Shown: piece by piece, positions 21,006 through 31,330 of the stretch
Numbering within the stretch: the stretch's first letter is position 1
How the letters are laid out: each line of letters starts with the position of its first letter
From: Halichoerus grypus
Lineage: Eukaryota; Chordata; Mammalia; Carnivora; Phocidae
Length of the DNA: 64,000 nt
Assembly (NCBI RefSeq): GCF_964656455.1
Contig: NC_135718.1
Span: forward strand, 22,146,449 to 22,210,448
Direction of reading: 5' to 3'
The notes under the pieces: generated by a model
Told to the model about the DNA's origin: nothing
The model's input: the letters and a program-made list of their open reading frames with translations, nothing else
The model's database searches: none
Position numbers and translations under genes: made by a program

Positions 21006-21885
21006 CAGCATGGTACACAGGGACAATGATCTCAGTGACTCACCCAGAAATTTCAGCAACTTGTGGCAAAGGTTGTGGGAATCTATAGTTGTCTCTTTCA
21101 GCAGCTCTCCCACATAAAATGGAAGAGCACTCAGGTAAGCTGCTCATGTTTGTTGCAGAGATAGCAACAGACAGAAGAAGAAAATTATTTAACTTGGAAT
21201 GGAAATCTGGGGATCCGTTGAGGATTTCCATTCCGTTCTCGAACCTATCCTGTTTTTCAAATTCCTGGAGTCATGATACTAGAGATTTTCAAAAGTTGTG
21301 GCTGTGTTCAAGTGCCGAGAGTAGTCAAAGAGAGGCGATGTGGAAAGAAGGATGTGAAGAAAGCGGCAGGGCTGCATTGAAGGGCTCTTCCCACAAAGTC
21401 TGTCCTGCAGTCTAGATTTCCGGACCCTTTAAAGACGTCTTATATTCTTGACAAGGGAAAAACAAAACAAAACTGCTCTAAGGCTCTTCCAAAAGTGTGA
21501 CTTTTTTTCAAAGCCAAGAAAAAGCCTGCATGTGTTGTTAAAGTAAGCTGTGCAAGGACTCATTTCTCTAGATTTTATTCTTAAAATATATGACAGAGAA
21601 GAAATAATAGCTGAAACGTGGCTGCACGCTTAGGGTAACAGCATGACTGTTGAAGATTGTAATCTTAGTGAATCTTGTTAATGCTTTAACAAACAGACGA
21701 TAATCACAATCAGCCCATTGATTCTTTGAATGGAAGCAGCCTCGGAAGTTCTGCTTAAAATAGTGTGTTGATTTTCACATTAAAGTAGGCCAAACTCTCT
21801 CTGTTTACAGTATTAATTTGCTTAGCAAGCCCTTTATTTCATTGACAGTAAGGAGATAAGCTTCAGCCCAGCTGTGACTGAATTA
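21006..21885. other. Non-repetitive 0.9-kb stretch, possible conserved element
   Basis: No repeat is recognised. A 108-codon open frame (21089-21415) lacks known domains. The part 21440-21870 has features common in conserved noncoding DNA: balanced base content and no simple repeats. Confidence 0.35.
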
Positions 21886-22060
21886 TCAATCAAGCAACAA
21901 GTATTTGTTGTCTACTATCTGCTAAGGATTGCTAGGCACCATGGTGGATATGTAACATAAATAATATATAATAACTCCAGTTTTGAAGGAGATTTAGTCT
22001 ACAACTAAGGACTTATGTTAACCGATTTAAAACTTAAATGCTACCTTGTGGAAATGAACA
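21886..22060 (-). mobile_element. L2 LINE 3' end, antisense
   Basis: AATCAAGCAACAAGTATTTG, TTGTCTACTATCTGCTAAGG and GCTAGGCACCATGGTGGATA are a diverged antisense L2 terminus, with AACTCCAGTTTTGAAGGAGA matching the 'ccctgccctcaaggagcttacagtct' region. Confidence 0.65.
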
Positions 22061-22263
22061 TATAGCATGGGAAATGAGAACAGAGACAGTGGGATAGTGC
22101 TTTGTAGAACACAGCAGATTCTCACTGGATGATTTAGGATAGGTGTGTTTGGGTCCAAAAAATTAGATGTTTCCCATCAATGGGGAAAGCCTTGGCTATA
22201 GGGAGAAGTAATGAGATTTTCTGGAGTTTACAAAAACTTGACCCTGGTAAGGTGTTATGGATA

Positions 22264-22330
22264 AAGGTTGGGGATGATGAGGGAGAGAAGTGGGGAGTAA
22301 AAGGGGGGAGAGGTGATGGGGGAGAGGGAG
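22264..22330 (+). repeat. Purine tract with G-quadruplex potential
   Basis: Almost purely G+A on the plus strand, with G runs at 22270-22273, 22281-22283, 22292-22295, 22303-22308, 22318-22322 and 22326-22328. Loops are 7-9 bases, so a quadruplex would be of moderate stability; triplex (H-DNA) formation is an alternative. Confidence 0.75.
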
Positions 22331-22678
22331 ACTGATCAACATTGGAAGCCTTTCAATGTGAGGAAGAAGAGAATTATAAATTCCAGTTGAGTCTGAGAGG
22401 TTTAATTTTTGAGGTTTTATTTTACTACTTTATTCTTCTTAAAGAAAAACATTGATGGCAAACAAATTTTCTATTTTGGGTCAACAGTAGACTTGTTGGA
22501 AAGAGGCTGGGGACAAGTGACAGGAAGGAATGGACAAGGAAGATAAAGGATTTTCTCATCTATGATTCTGTCTCACCTGCCCAGTCTGTAAATGGGTGGG
22601 AGATAACTCAGTCTCAAAGTATCATCATGGTGGTGTCCTTTGTATAGTATAGACTCTGCCTAGAAATATTCTAGATGA

Positions 22679-22875
22679 GGGGCGCCTGGGTGGTTCAGTC
22701 TTTAAGTGTCTGCCTTCGGCTCAGGTAGTGATCCCAGAGTCCTGGGATCGAGCCCTGCGTTGGGCTTCCTGCTCGGTGGGAAGCCTGCTTCTCCCACTCC
22801 TACTCTCCCTGCTTGTGTTCCCTCTCTCGCTATGTCTCTCTCTGTCAAATAAATGAATAAAATCTTTTTTTTAAA
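22679..22875 (+). mobile_element. CanSINE, sense, perfect 17-bp TSD
   Basis: Head GGGGCGCCTGGGTGGTTCAG, GCCTTCGGCTCAGG, AAGCCTGCTTCTCCC and tail TCAAATAAATGAATAAAATC. The TSD AGAAATATTCTAGATGA is identical at 22662-22678 and 22876-22892, which argues for recent insertion despite some point changes inside the element. Confidence 0.97.
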
Positions 22876-23284
22876 AGAAATATTCTAGATGATAGAAGAG
22901 TGAGGTACCCTTTCTAAGGTACCATAACATCCAAGAGAGGTGTTGAAGCCAGACCATGAGCAGCAATAGTTTTTGAAAGAAGATTGCAGTTGGTAGATGA
23001 GTTATAGGAGAGGGAAGTGGGGGTCAGAGGAGCTGGAATTGGGAGAGGACATAAGGCAGAAATGAGATCTGAATGATCTCAGTAACAGGCCCAGGGAAGG
23101 GGGCATGCCAGTAATAATGGCTCTGCCAACACCAGGGGACAGCCATGCTTAAAGAGCCCATGTGCAAGATAGCTCAGAATTGGAATAGGTAGGGTAAGGA
23201 GCAAGAGAGAGTACCCAGGGTCTAGCAATCTATGTGTGGTGTTTGCAACAAGAAAACCTTGAAAAGTGATTTTAGCTACTAGCC

Positions 23285-23585
23285 CTTTACGCCTATATGA
23301 GATACCTAGAATAGGCAAAATCATAGAGACAGAAAGTGAAATAGAGGTCACCGGGGTTAGGGGAGGGAAAAATGGGGAGTTACTGCTTTATTGCTCTAGA
23401 GTTTTTGTTTGGGATGACGATACCCTTCTGGAAGTAGATTGTGGTGATGGTTATATGACATCAAGAATGCATTTAATGCCACTCAATTGCATACCTAAGC
23501 TGAAGGCAGATGCTTAACTGACTGAGACACTCAGGCGCTCCTCAAATAAATAAAATATTTAAAAAAATAAAATACATTTTACCAT
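23285..23585 (+). mobile_element. L1M 3' UTR interrupted by SINEs
   Basis: AGATACCTAGAATAGGCAAA, 'gagacagaaagtgaaatagaggtcaccggggttagg', TTTTTGTTTGGGATGACGAT, GTGGTGATGGTTATATGACA and ATGCCACTCAATTGCATACC are the ordered 3' UTR landmarks of old L1M elements. Its last bases (ATACATTTTACCA, near 23573-23585) lie beyond a rearranged CanSINE piece. The 90- and 83-codon open frames here come from this LINE. Confidence 0.8.
23497..23572. mobile_element. Rearranged CanSINE: inverted head joined to sense tail
   Basis: 23497-23541 is a CanSINE head in antisense (CTGAAGGCAGATGCTTAACT through CACTCAGGCGCTCC). It is joined directly to CAAATAAATAAAATATTTAA, the CanSINE 3' tail in sense (23543-23562). The body between head and tail is absent. 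This is the arrangement expected from 5' inversion (twin priming) during retrotransposition. Confidence 0.7.
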
Positions 23586-23765
23586 GGGGCACCTGGCTGG
23601 CTCAATTGGTTAAGTGACTGACTTGTGATTCAGCTTGGGTCATGATCTCAGGGTTGTGAGATCGAGCCCCAAGTTGGGCTCCATGCTGGGCGTGGAGCCT
23701 GCTTAAGATTCTTTCTCTCCCTCTCCCTCTGTCCCTCCCCCTCCTTTTTCTCTTTCCCCTTCTCA

Positions 23766-23812
<47 letters not shown>

Positions 23813-23814
23813 AA
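23586..23814 (+). mobile_element. CanSINE, sense, older subtype with long (AAAT)n tail
   Basis: GGGGCACCTGGCTGGCTCAA head, GACTTGTGATTCAGCTTGGG, GGGTTGTGAGATCGAGCCCC, GGGCGTGGAGCCTGCTTAAG, a long C/T tract and then an (AAAT)12-type tail (23766-23814). The longer middle and GATCTCAGGGTTGTGAG mark an older CanSINE subfamily. Flanks share ATTTTACC/AATTTACC, a weak TSD. Confidence 0.93.
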
Positions 23815-24379
23815 TTTACCTCTTCAAGTTATTTAACTCTGTCACTGCTTGGAGAACTTTTTGCATTTTCCATTCTAAAGATATTAGAAATATCAAGCTT
23901 GATTTCAGGAAATGCTGATTATTTGTTGCTATGCAGTCTGCAACTCTAGAATAGTCAACTTGTTCCTTCTGCAGATAAAAGCAGCTTTAAGATAAAGCAT
24001 CCTATTTTTTTTTTTTTTTTTGAAAAATTTACTCTGCCCCTAAGGGCTGTTGAATGGCTTAGGTTTTCCAGATTTTCTCACTGTTGGTGGTTCTAGTGAG
24101 GGCGCTTGCATTCTCTTGACTCCCAATGAAGTCTCAGTTTCAGGATCTTAAAACAGTGATTCCTTCTAGTCAGTCCTTTATTGTATGTGAAACTCATCCC
24201 TTCTTCCCTGACAGCTTGGTCTTTTCTCTAGAATATATAGAAACCTTGGACATACCTGAAGACATTATTGAGTCTGCTATAGTTATAGGGGATGGAATCT
24301 TTGTAATGCAGAACAACATAATTCCATCTCCAATAAATAAACTGACATTGACAACCACAGGAACTCCCACTTGAGCAGG

Positions 24380-25670
24380 GCAGAGCTTTTGTGAACTTCC
24401 GAAAATGATCAATGATCTCTCACGTAGAACCCAGCAATAGTACTAGTGCTAGTGACCGGGAAACTAAAATCAATAAAGAAAAGAGATTTAAGCCAAGGCA
24501 TCAGAGAGGTTATTAAGGACAGTGAGAAAGGAGAATTAGAAGAGCACCTGGAGAGGGTCTTAAAGATCTCCCTTGGAGGGCTTGTTCAGAGAAGCCTCTT
24601 GAATGTAAGATGACAGATCTACACTCCCATTTTCAAATTAAACGGCAAGTTGGGAAAAGTGGATAAAATATAAAAACCTAAATCATGTTTATGTGAAACG
24701 TTTTCCTAATTAATAAGTTAATCCATCTCTACCTGGTTTCTCCCTAATGCCTAATAAAGGCAATTGTGTTTTAATTCAGGCTCGTGTGGAGCCTTTGATA
24801 ACAGGAGTTATTTGTACACTTTTCCTCCCTCCTTTTAAAGCTAGTGTCCAGTTGAGCCCAATCATTGTATTTCTTTTGCCGTTGAAGGAAATGGCAGCTC
24901 TTGTGTGAGCCCAACTGATTGATTCTGTGTTCTTTCATCCCACGGCAACTAAATTCTAGTTAAATTTATTTTTGGACAAAGATAGTCCGCTTCTGAGAGA
25001 TCCTCTTTTAAATGAATGACAGCAGACAGTTCCAAGACCATTCATTTGCTTATATCTATTTGCTGTATCTAGACAGCTATTATCATGCATGTGGTACTTC
25101 AGAGTAATTTTACCCAGTCTGCTGTCAGTAGTAACCAGCTGAAGGAGCCTGCTCAGCCGGACTTGTGCTTGGCATCTTGAATCAGAACTGAAACTTTTGA
25201 TATTGCCTTGCTGTTTTTGCAAGTTCGTGTTCAGAGACAGGTGATGGGAAAGAGCATCCTTATTTGCAAATAATTTATTGCTTTTAAGGGCTATAGATGT
25301 GTATGATAGGGTTTTCAGCAACCATCTTAGGAACAAGTTTGTACACTTGAAATGAAATATGTTCCTCTGCAGAGCCTGGTTGCTAGAAATAGTGACAACA
25401 CCTGAGAATAAAACTCTGGAAACTTTATCAAATACTGAGATGATAGCTAAAGGGCAGTGAGGAAAAATGCCGGAGAACTAATGTTAATCCACATTATGAA
25501 GCAAGGAGAAGGCTGGGGGAAGTGCTCCACCTCCAACTTTTAAAGGGATGTTGGCATTCATGAAATCCCAGTTAGGAAAATGTGTCCTAGAAAAATAATG
25601 TTGGTAATTATTTAGTAATCCCTTATGTTGTGGTTAAGATTTTTGTTTCTTTGCTTGTTTGTTTTTGCTA
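24380..25670. other. Repeat-free stretch, possible conserved noncoding element
   Basis: No repeat and no recognisable gene. The part 24620-25350 contains a homeodomain-type CTAATTAATAAGTTAAT (24706-24722), a TCF/LEF-like CCTTTGATAA (about 24791-24800) and several ATTGATT words. The 126-codon minus-strand frame at 24956-25336 shows no domain. Function is inference only. Confidence 0.3.
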
Positions 25671-25862
25671 AGCATATTATATGGATTTTGTCATTAGATT
25701 TAATCCTCAAAAGCATCCTTGTGACTTCCATTTTGCAGAAGAGAATACTGAGGCTCAGTAAGCTTCAGACACTTGTCCAAAGCCAAACAACTGGTAGATG
25801 GTAGAGATACAGCCAACCAGGCCTGATGATTCTTAACTACACTGCCCATTTGCCTCTTCCCT
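25671..25862 (-). mobile_element. MIR SINE, antisense
   Basis: TTAGATTTAATCCTCAAAAG, TTGTGACTTCCATTTTGCAG, 'aatactgaggctcag', ACTTGTCCAAAGCCAAACAA and CTGGTAGATGGTAGAG: MIR core and head in reverse. Confidence 0.87.
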
Positions 25863-26029
25863 GCCAGTGAAAGTTCACTCTTGCTTTAGGCAGGCTTTCC
25901 TAAATGTGAAGGGAGAATGGAGCCTAGTCTCAGCCCTGGATCCTGCTCTCCCAGAGGATGCCTGAGGTTCCTGTTGCTTTTGTGTAAATTCTTCTTCATG
26001 TAGGGCATGCTTTAAGCTAAGTTTATCTT

Positions 26030-26235
26030 TTTTTTTTTTTTTTTTTAGATTTATTTATTTGAGACAGAGAGAGAGAAAGGGGGGGGGCATTGTGAGAGGG
26101 AGAGAGAACCTCAAGCAGACATCCCACTGAGCATGGAGCCTGATGTGGGGCTCGATGATCTTACGACCCTGAGATCTTGACCTGAGTCGAAGCCAAGAGT
26201 CAGAGGCTTAACTGACTGCACCATCCAGGTGCCCC
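26030..26235 (-). mobile_element. CanSINE, antisense, perfect 17-bp TSD
   Basis: Starts with a poly(T) run, then GATTTATTTATTTGAGACAG and a GA-rich part with a G8 run, and ends CCATCCAGGTGCCCC. TSD TAAGCTAAGTTTATCTT is identical at 26013-26029 and 26236-26252. The AGTCGAAGCCAAGAGTCAG middle marks an older subfamily, similar to the copy at 36406. Confidence 0.96.
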
Positions 26236-26389
26236 TAAGCTAAGTTTATCTTTATCTGGAAGAAGGAATTAAACACCCCTGAGCAAAAATGCAGGTGTTG
26301 TGGAATTTTTGAAGATTTGTAAGACTTTCCACTTACCCTGAAGAGCTTACAATCTAGTAGAAACATCGACAGAAAGTAGAGTAACATGT

Positions 26390-26625
26390 TTTGAGAACCT
26401 CCTGAGTTGTAGTCACTTTCCTAGCTGTTTTGCAGAACTACTTTTATTCAGTCTTTGAAATAGCTGAAGACACTCTTAGTGTCCCCATTTTCCAGTGAGA
26501 AAAGGTTCCAAGATGGAAAGTTTTTGGCCCAAGGTCACACAACTGGTAATCATATGAGAGAGGCACAATTTAAACCCAGGTGTGCCTGACTCCAAAACCA
26601 GTCTTGATTGCCATGTTTGCCCAAC
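26390..26625 (-). mobile_element. MIR SINE, antisense
   Basis: TGAGAACCTCCTGAGTTGTA, 'tagtgtccccattttccagtgagaaaa', GCCCAAGGTCACACAACTGG and TTTAAACCCAGGTGTGCCTG. Well preserved at the head end. Confidence 0.88.
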
Positions 26626-29080
26626 CCCCTGTTATACAAGACAGTGTGCCATCAGATCCAGAGGAGGAAGTAGGTCCAACCTACTAGTTGGAAGAAATCA
26701 AGCAAGATGTCATGGCTTTGAACCAAATCATATGGAAAGGCAGAATTCGAGCATAAGGGCAGAGGGGAGATTGCCCCACACAGGAATGAAGCATAAGTGA
26801 AGTGACAGAGAATCAGAAAGGCCTGGGGTCCATACAGAAGACATGATCAGAGATTGTTTAAGTTTCTCTGCTGTCTTCAGGAAAATGATTCCATCTTTCT
26901 ACCACCTTGAGAACTAAACAGATGGTAGGCCAAGTTATGCCATGTGGGAAAGATACCCACAAGGACACACGGACATTTAAGAAAATGAACTAAAAGACAT
27001 ACCGGTTACATAAAAGTGCCTACAAACAACATGTCTTCTAAGAAAATCTAAGTACCGGTGGGGTCCGAACCTATGCAGGGCCAAGCAGATACATCCTCGA
27101 ATTGGAGGAATTTGAGGCATAGCCCTGAAAGCAGAAGGAGCTGTGTACAGGAAAGTGCATTCATTGGTCCAAGACACGTAAGGAAAAGAAATACCCTAAG
27201 TGGCAGCATAGAATCCTGGACCAGTTAATTTCTCTTACCTGGCAAGACCTGGCTCATTATCAGCAAGCTTTCTTGAAGAGCCAATGTACCATGGGCATTT
27301 TTTGCAATTACATATCTCCTCTGAATAATCAGCCTGTCATGAACAGGATTGAGGTTGGCATCTCATTTGCTGCCGAAGCCACCAAAGATCTGTAAATCAT
27401 GTTAACCACTGCTGGGCTCAAATGAATGGGTGGGGGAAGGAAAGGCTACTTGCCCATGGCGATAAGTTGTATGTGTTCCCTCGCTGTTGCTATTTATGGC
27501 AAGCAGAGTGCTTATAAGTATTCTCCCAGTTTGCTCATTAGTTCCTAACAAATCTTTTAGACTCCCTTTTCTGTCATGGACAAACTGTGTCCCTTCTGCT
27601 TGGAGTTGATTCATTAATACAATTATCTTGAGGTCACAGATCCTCTCTTATAACTGGGATACAGGGAAATGCCCACAATTAGAGGAGATTAAATTCCCAT
27701 CCATCAAAATAAGTGCCCCGGTGATGAGCAGAACTGTTGTGCCCCCTCTCGTTGGTGTTTCATAATGAGGCTAGAGACATGGACACAGGCACTCCACACA
27801 TGTGCAGGGAAAAGGTCCTAAGGAAGATTTCTGACTTCATCCCAGAGGCTGAACATGGTTTAAATCAAATTAGTGGAATTCAAAAGATCACAGGGGTTCT
27901 TCTCCCTTAAAAGTCACAGGCGGTCAGATTGTTTTTGTTTCTCATTAAAATTTTATTATAATCTAGAATCCAAGGATTTTAGTAAAGCAGAAACCTGTCT
28001 GTCTAAGATTTTTCTTATTTATGAACCATAGTATTCTGAGTGGTACAGGAAAATTTTCGAAGATGCTGACCATGTGCCCTCGAAGTCCTAGAATGTCAGC
28101 TTCTTCTAGGCTGATGACCTAAGTGTTTTATTTAATTGCAGTTTTTAAATTTAGAAGCAGGCATTGGAGGGTTGGTTGTTTGTTTGTTTTGTTTATTTTG
28201 TTTTAAACAGGGTGAGGTGATCATTGGTTTCCTTGGAAGAGGTCAGGCTTAAAGTGAGCTTAAAATGAAGGAATATGATGTGACTCAAGAGACACTTCCA
28301 AAGCAATGACATAGACAAGAAGGAAAGAAAAGGGACAAGAAGGTCAAAGAGGAGATAATAAAGTCAAGCAGAGATAAATGTGACCTTAAATAGGTATTTA
28401 ATCAGATTGCATCATGTTTAATCATGTGTTATAGACGTTTGCTGACATGTTAGTTTATTGGCAAATCACCTTAGGGACAAAGGAAGGAAGAACATTCCAA
28501 TTTAGAAGCATTGGTCGCCTTTCTTCTGGGACCTGAAGCATTTCCCATAATGGTGGTTTAATACAATCTTGGTCAATTACCTTTCTGTGAGAGCTGGGGT
28601 ATGTGCCACCTTGCTGGAAATGTTAAAATCCCATTAAACTTCAGTTATTAGGGCAGAGGAGAAAAAAAAGAAACACACAACTGAGTGATTCAATTAAGAC
28701 ACAAGCGACCAGATGTCTTTGGCACTGAATTAGCTTTCCTGTTATGACCAAGAAATACTGATTTTCAAGTTAGCTTGAAGCCTATTTCCCCTCTTATTCA
28801 CCATTATTATTAGCTTCCCAGTCTTCCCATGCTGTGCCCATTGCCAGATTTTCAGAGATTTAGCCCATATCCAAACACATTAAGCCATTTCTTCTGTATA
28901 GAAAGATGCTATAGCCACCACCACAAAGACAGGTGTGCGGTGAAGTATCTACATCCCCTCCCTTGCTTTGTTTCCAGTGCAGATGGGAAGATATTGCCAG
29001 GGTTTGAGATACTGCTTCTTGGGACTAAGGGACTGAATGAAACTTCCTGACTCTTGTGTAGGGCACATTTGTGTATAGCT
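26626..29080. other. Unassigned 2.4-kb stretch
   Basis: No repeat is recognised. An 88-codon stop-free stretch lies at about 27127-27395 on the plus strand (ending SFAAEATKDL, stop), but it lacks an early ATG or splice sites and I cannot match it to a protein. The part 28440-28760 looks like possible conserved noncoding DNA. Everything here is otherwise anonymous. Confidence 0.35.
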
Positions 29081-29094
29081 CACTAGCAATTTCT

Positions 29095-29301
29095 TTCTTT
29101 CTTTCTTTCTTTTTTTAATGATTTTATTTATTTGACAGAGAGAGAGAGAGAGAGAGCACAGCAGGTGGAATAGCAGAGGGATAGGGAGAAGCAGGATCCC
29201 CGCAGAGCAAGGAGCCTGATGTGAGGCTCGATCCCAGGACCCTGGGATCATGACCTGAGCCGAAGGCAGTCGCTTAACCAACTGAGCCACCCAGGCGCCC
29301 C
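29095..29301 (-). mobile_element. CanSINE, antisense, with (TTTC)n tail
   Basis: Plus strand reads (TTTC)n, TTAATGATTTTATTTATTTG, (GA)n, then GAGCCACCCAGGCGCCCC. TSD CACTAGCAATTTCT at 29081-29094 and 29302-29315 is perfect. Intact CpGs in GAGCCGAAGGCAGTCGC indicate a young copy. The minus-strand 139-codon frame over 28949-29368 is mainly SINE. Confidence 0.96.
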
Positions 29302-29315
29302 CACTAGCAATTTCT

Positions 29316-30900
29316 AAGAAACGAACAAATTGCAGTGTTTGTTGGCAAAGGGAGAAAATTACCTCCAAAGAATGCTGAATTTTAGGTCCAGCTTCATTAA
29401 TGTTCAGTGGTGGGAAAAGTGCTTAGTACTTGAGAACACCTGTGTTGTTTTTTTTTTTTCCTTCCATAAATTTAAGAGAGAGGGTGTTCTGTAATTTCTA
29501 TGGATCCTTCTAGCAGCTCTGTTTGTGAAATTGTTCTGCAAACACCAGGAAAGACCAAAGCAAGCAAACAAACAAAACACACAAAAATCTTAGAATCTAT
29601 GTGTTAGATACCAGTAGATTTTCCCATAATGACAATTTTTATATTGAATTTTTTGTCATTGTGTTTGTCTGTAGGTCCCTTAATTATTACTTTTGGAGGG
29701 AATCTAGCTTGATTTTAATTGTATTGTGATACTCAGGACTTTGGGTGAATGGATTTATTTTGGTTAGTTATTAGTTCATGATTGATATTACATTGGTAAC
29801 CATATCGTGATTGATATTACATTGGTAACAAAATCAGGCTGATCTAGGGAGCTTGAATGAAGCTCAGTATTGGAGGTCTGTGTAATTGGTAAGAGGGAGA
29901 TCTAGAGAGGCAGGCTCTTCTGATCTGACATTTCTAAGGAAGCCCTTCTAGTGAGAGCAGGCACAGCAAGGGTGGATGCTGTAAGTTGGTCCCAACTTCC
30001 AGTGGCACAGCCAAAGCAATTTTCATGTTGAGATGGCCAAATATCACTATAATCCTTGCAAATGTCTGGCTGACCAAATTGACAAAGCTTCAAGACCTTT
30101 CTGGAAATAAAGAAAATGGGCATTTTTGTTTTGAGAAAGCTGGGAACAGTGGGCAGTAAGAGAGAATTCAGCTCTCAACTGTTGCATTTAGCTGACCAAA
30201 AGGCTGACAGTTCCCGTGATCAGGTTGGAGAACTGCTGTCTGCTCTGTGAGTTTCATAAACAGAAACTTACACATTTTATACACACTGGCTGGTTATTTA
30301 TCAGGTTTGGATGTTTTCCTTCCTTTCCTTTTTTTTTTTTTTTTTGGTTTTGCTCTGACATAACTTTGCAAGTTGATGGATCACTGACTCTTAGATTGGA
30401 TTACCTTTTTGTTTGTTTTGAACTTCCCACCACGGGTAACTATACCAGTGCTCACATCAGACTAGCTACCAGTTCCCAAGAAAACATAGACAGGGAAGAG
30501 TAGACACTACTAATGATATGCTTCTTTTCTTTTCAGTTTTCTGTACTCAGTTATGAACACTTTAGAGCTAGCTTAAGACGTCACCAGTTTGGGAGAAAAA
30601 CATACATTTCAAAACTGCCCATCCTTGATTCTGTTTCCTGTCAGCTGCTTGGCAGGTTTCCCACTGCATGCCTGATCCTAACATTGGAATCAGACTCGCA
30701 GAGGGAGTAGGACTTAGGTGCATTTAATAGAGGCTTGTCTCCACTGCAGACAGGGGTCAGAACTGGGAACTCTTGGTTGGAACACGCCATGCTTATTGAG
30801 ACCACTGCACATATCTCCTCTCTTTTGGAGACGGCCGTGCTCGAGAAGAACAATGACAACATGTATTTCATAAGCACACGGACACTGAGAGGCATGGTAT
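29316..30900. other. Unassigned stretch with a 22-bp direct repeat
   Basis: No gene recognised. Contains an exact 22-bp direct repeat (TGATTGATATTACATTGGTAA plus C) at 29779-29800 and 29808-29829, and a poly(T) run at about 30329-30345. Open frames 30216-30503 and 30513-30710 show no domain. Confidence 0.4.
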
Positions 30901-30902
30901 AA

Positions 30903-31085
30903 AGGAGTTTTCATGCATTATATTATTTAACCCTCACTCCGTGGGTTTCAGTACTGTGTCCATTTTGCAGAGGAGAAAACTGAATCTTTGAAAGGGTAAT
31001 GTGCTCAAGTCACCCAGCTTGTAAAATGGTAAATCACAGATTTTAACTCTTATCTGCCTTCTCCACAGCACCTGAATTTAAACAT
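30903..31085 (-). mobile_element. MIR SINE, antisense
   Basis: ATTATATTATTTAACCCTCA, GTGTCCATTTTGCAGAGGAG, AAAACTGAATCTTTGAAAGG and CAAGTCACCCAGCTTGTAAA. Good match through the core. Confidence 0.87.
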
Positions 31086-31219
31086 TAAGCTCTATCTTAT
31101 GGGTAAAAGAAGGTTGTCACATTTTGAGTTAAACATTCCAAAAATTATCCAGCGATAATATCATCTTTAACTCTGGACAGACTTTAATCTTGTTTGTAAT
31201 CTTGGCATTAATTTGTGAC

Positions 31220-31330
31220 ACATTGTATTTATTGAGTGTGCCTCATGTGCTAGGTTCTTGGCTAATTGCTGGGGTATAAAAATGTTTAGAATGTATTTTA
31301 TATTCCTTGCTCTCAAAGTGTCCTGCCTTG
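31220..31330 (-). mobile_element. L2 LINE 3' end, antisense
   Basis: TGTATTTATTGAGTGTGCCT, CATGTGCTAGGTTCTTGG, 'gctggggtataaaaatg' and CCTTGCTCTCAAAGTGTCC. Confidence 0.7.

Noticed and set aside
24956..25336. 126-codon minus-strand frame
   Set aside because: No domain; the region is better explained as noncoding unique DNA.
27127..27395. 88-codon stop-free stretch ending SFAAEATKDL
   Set aside because: I tried to match it to small mitochondrial and ribosomal proteins as a processed pseudogene and could not. There is no early ATG, poly(A) tail or TSD.
28949..29368. 139-codon minus-strand frame
   Set aside because: Its central part is CanSINE (reads AWVAQLVKRLPSAQVMI, the typical translation of this SINE head), also seen at 54249-54458 and 1190-1381.
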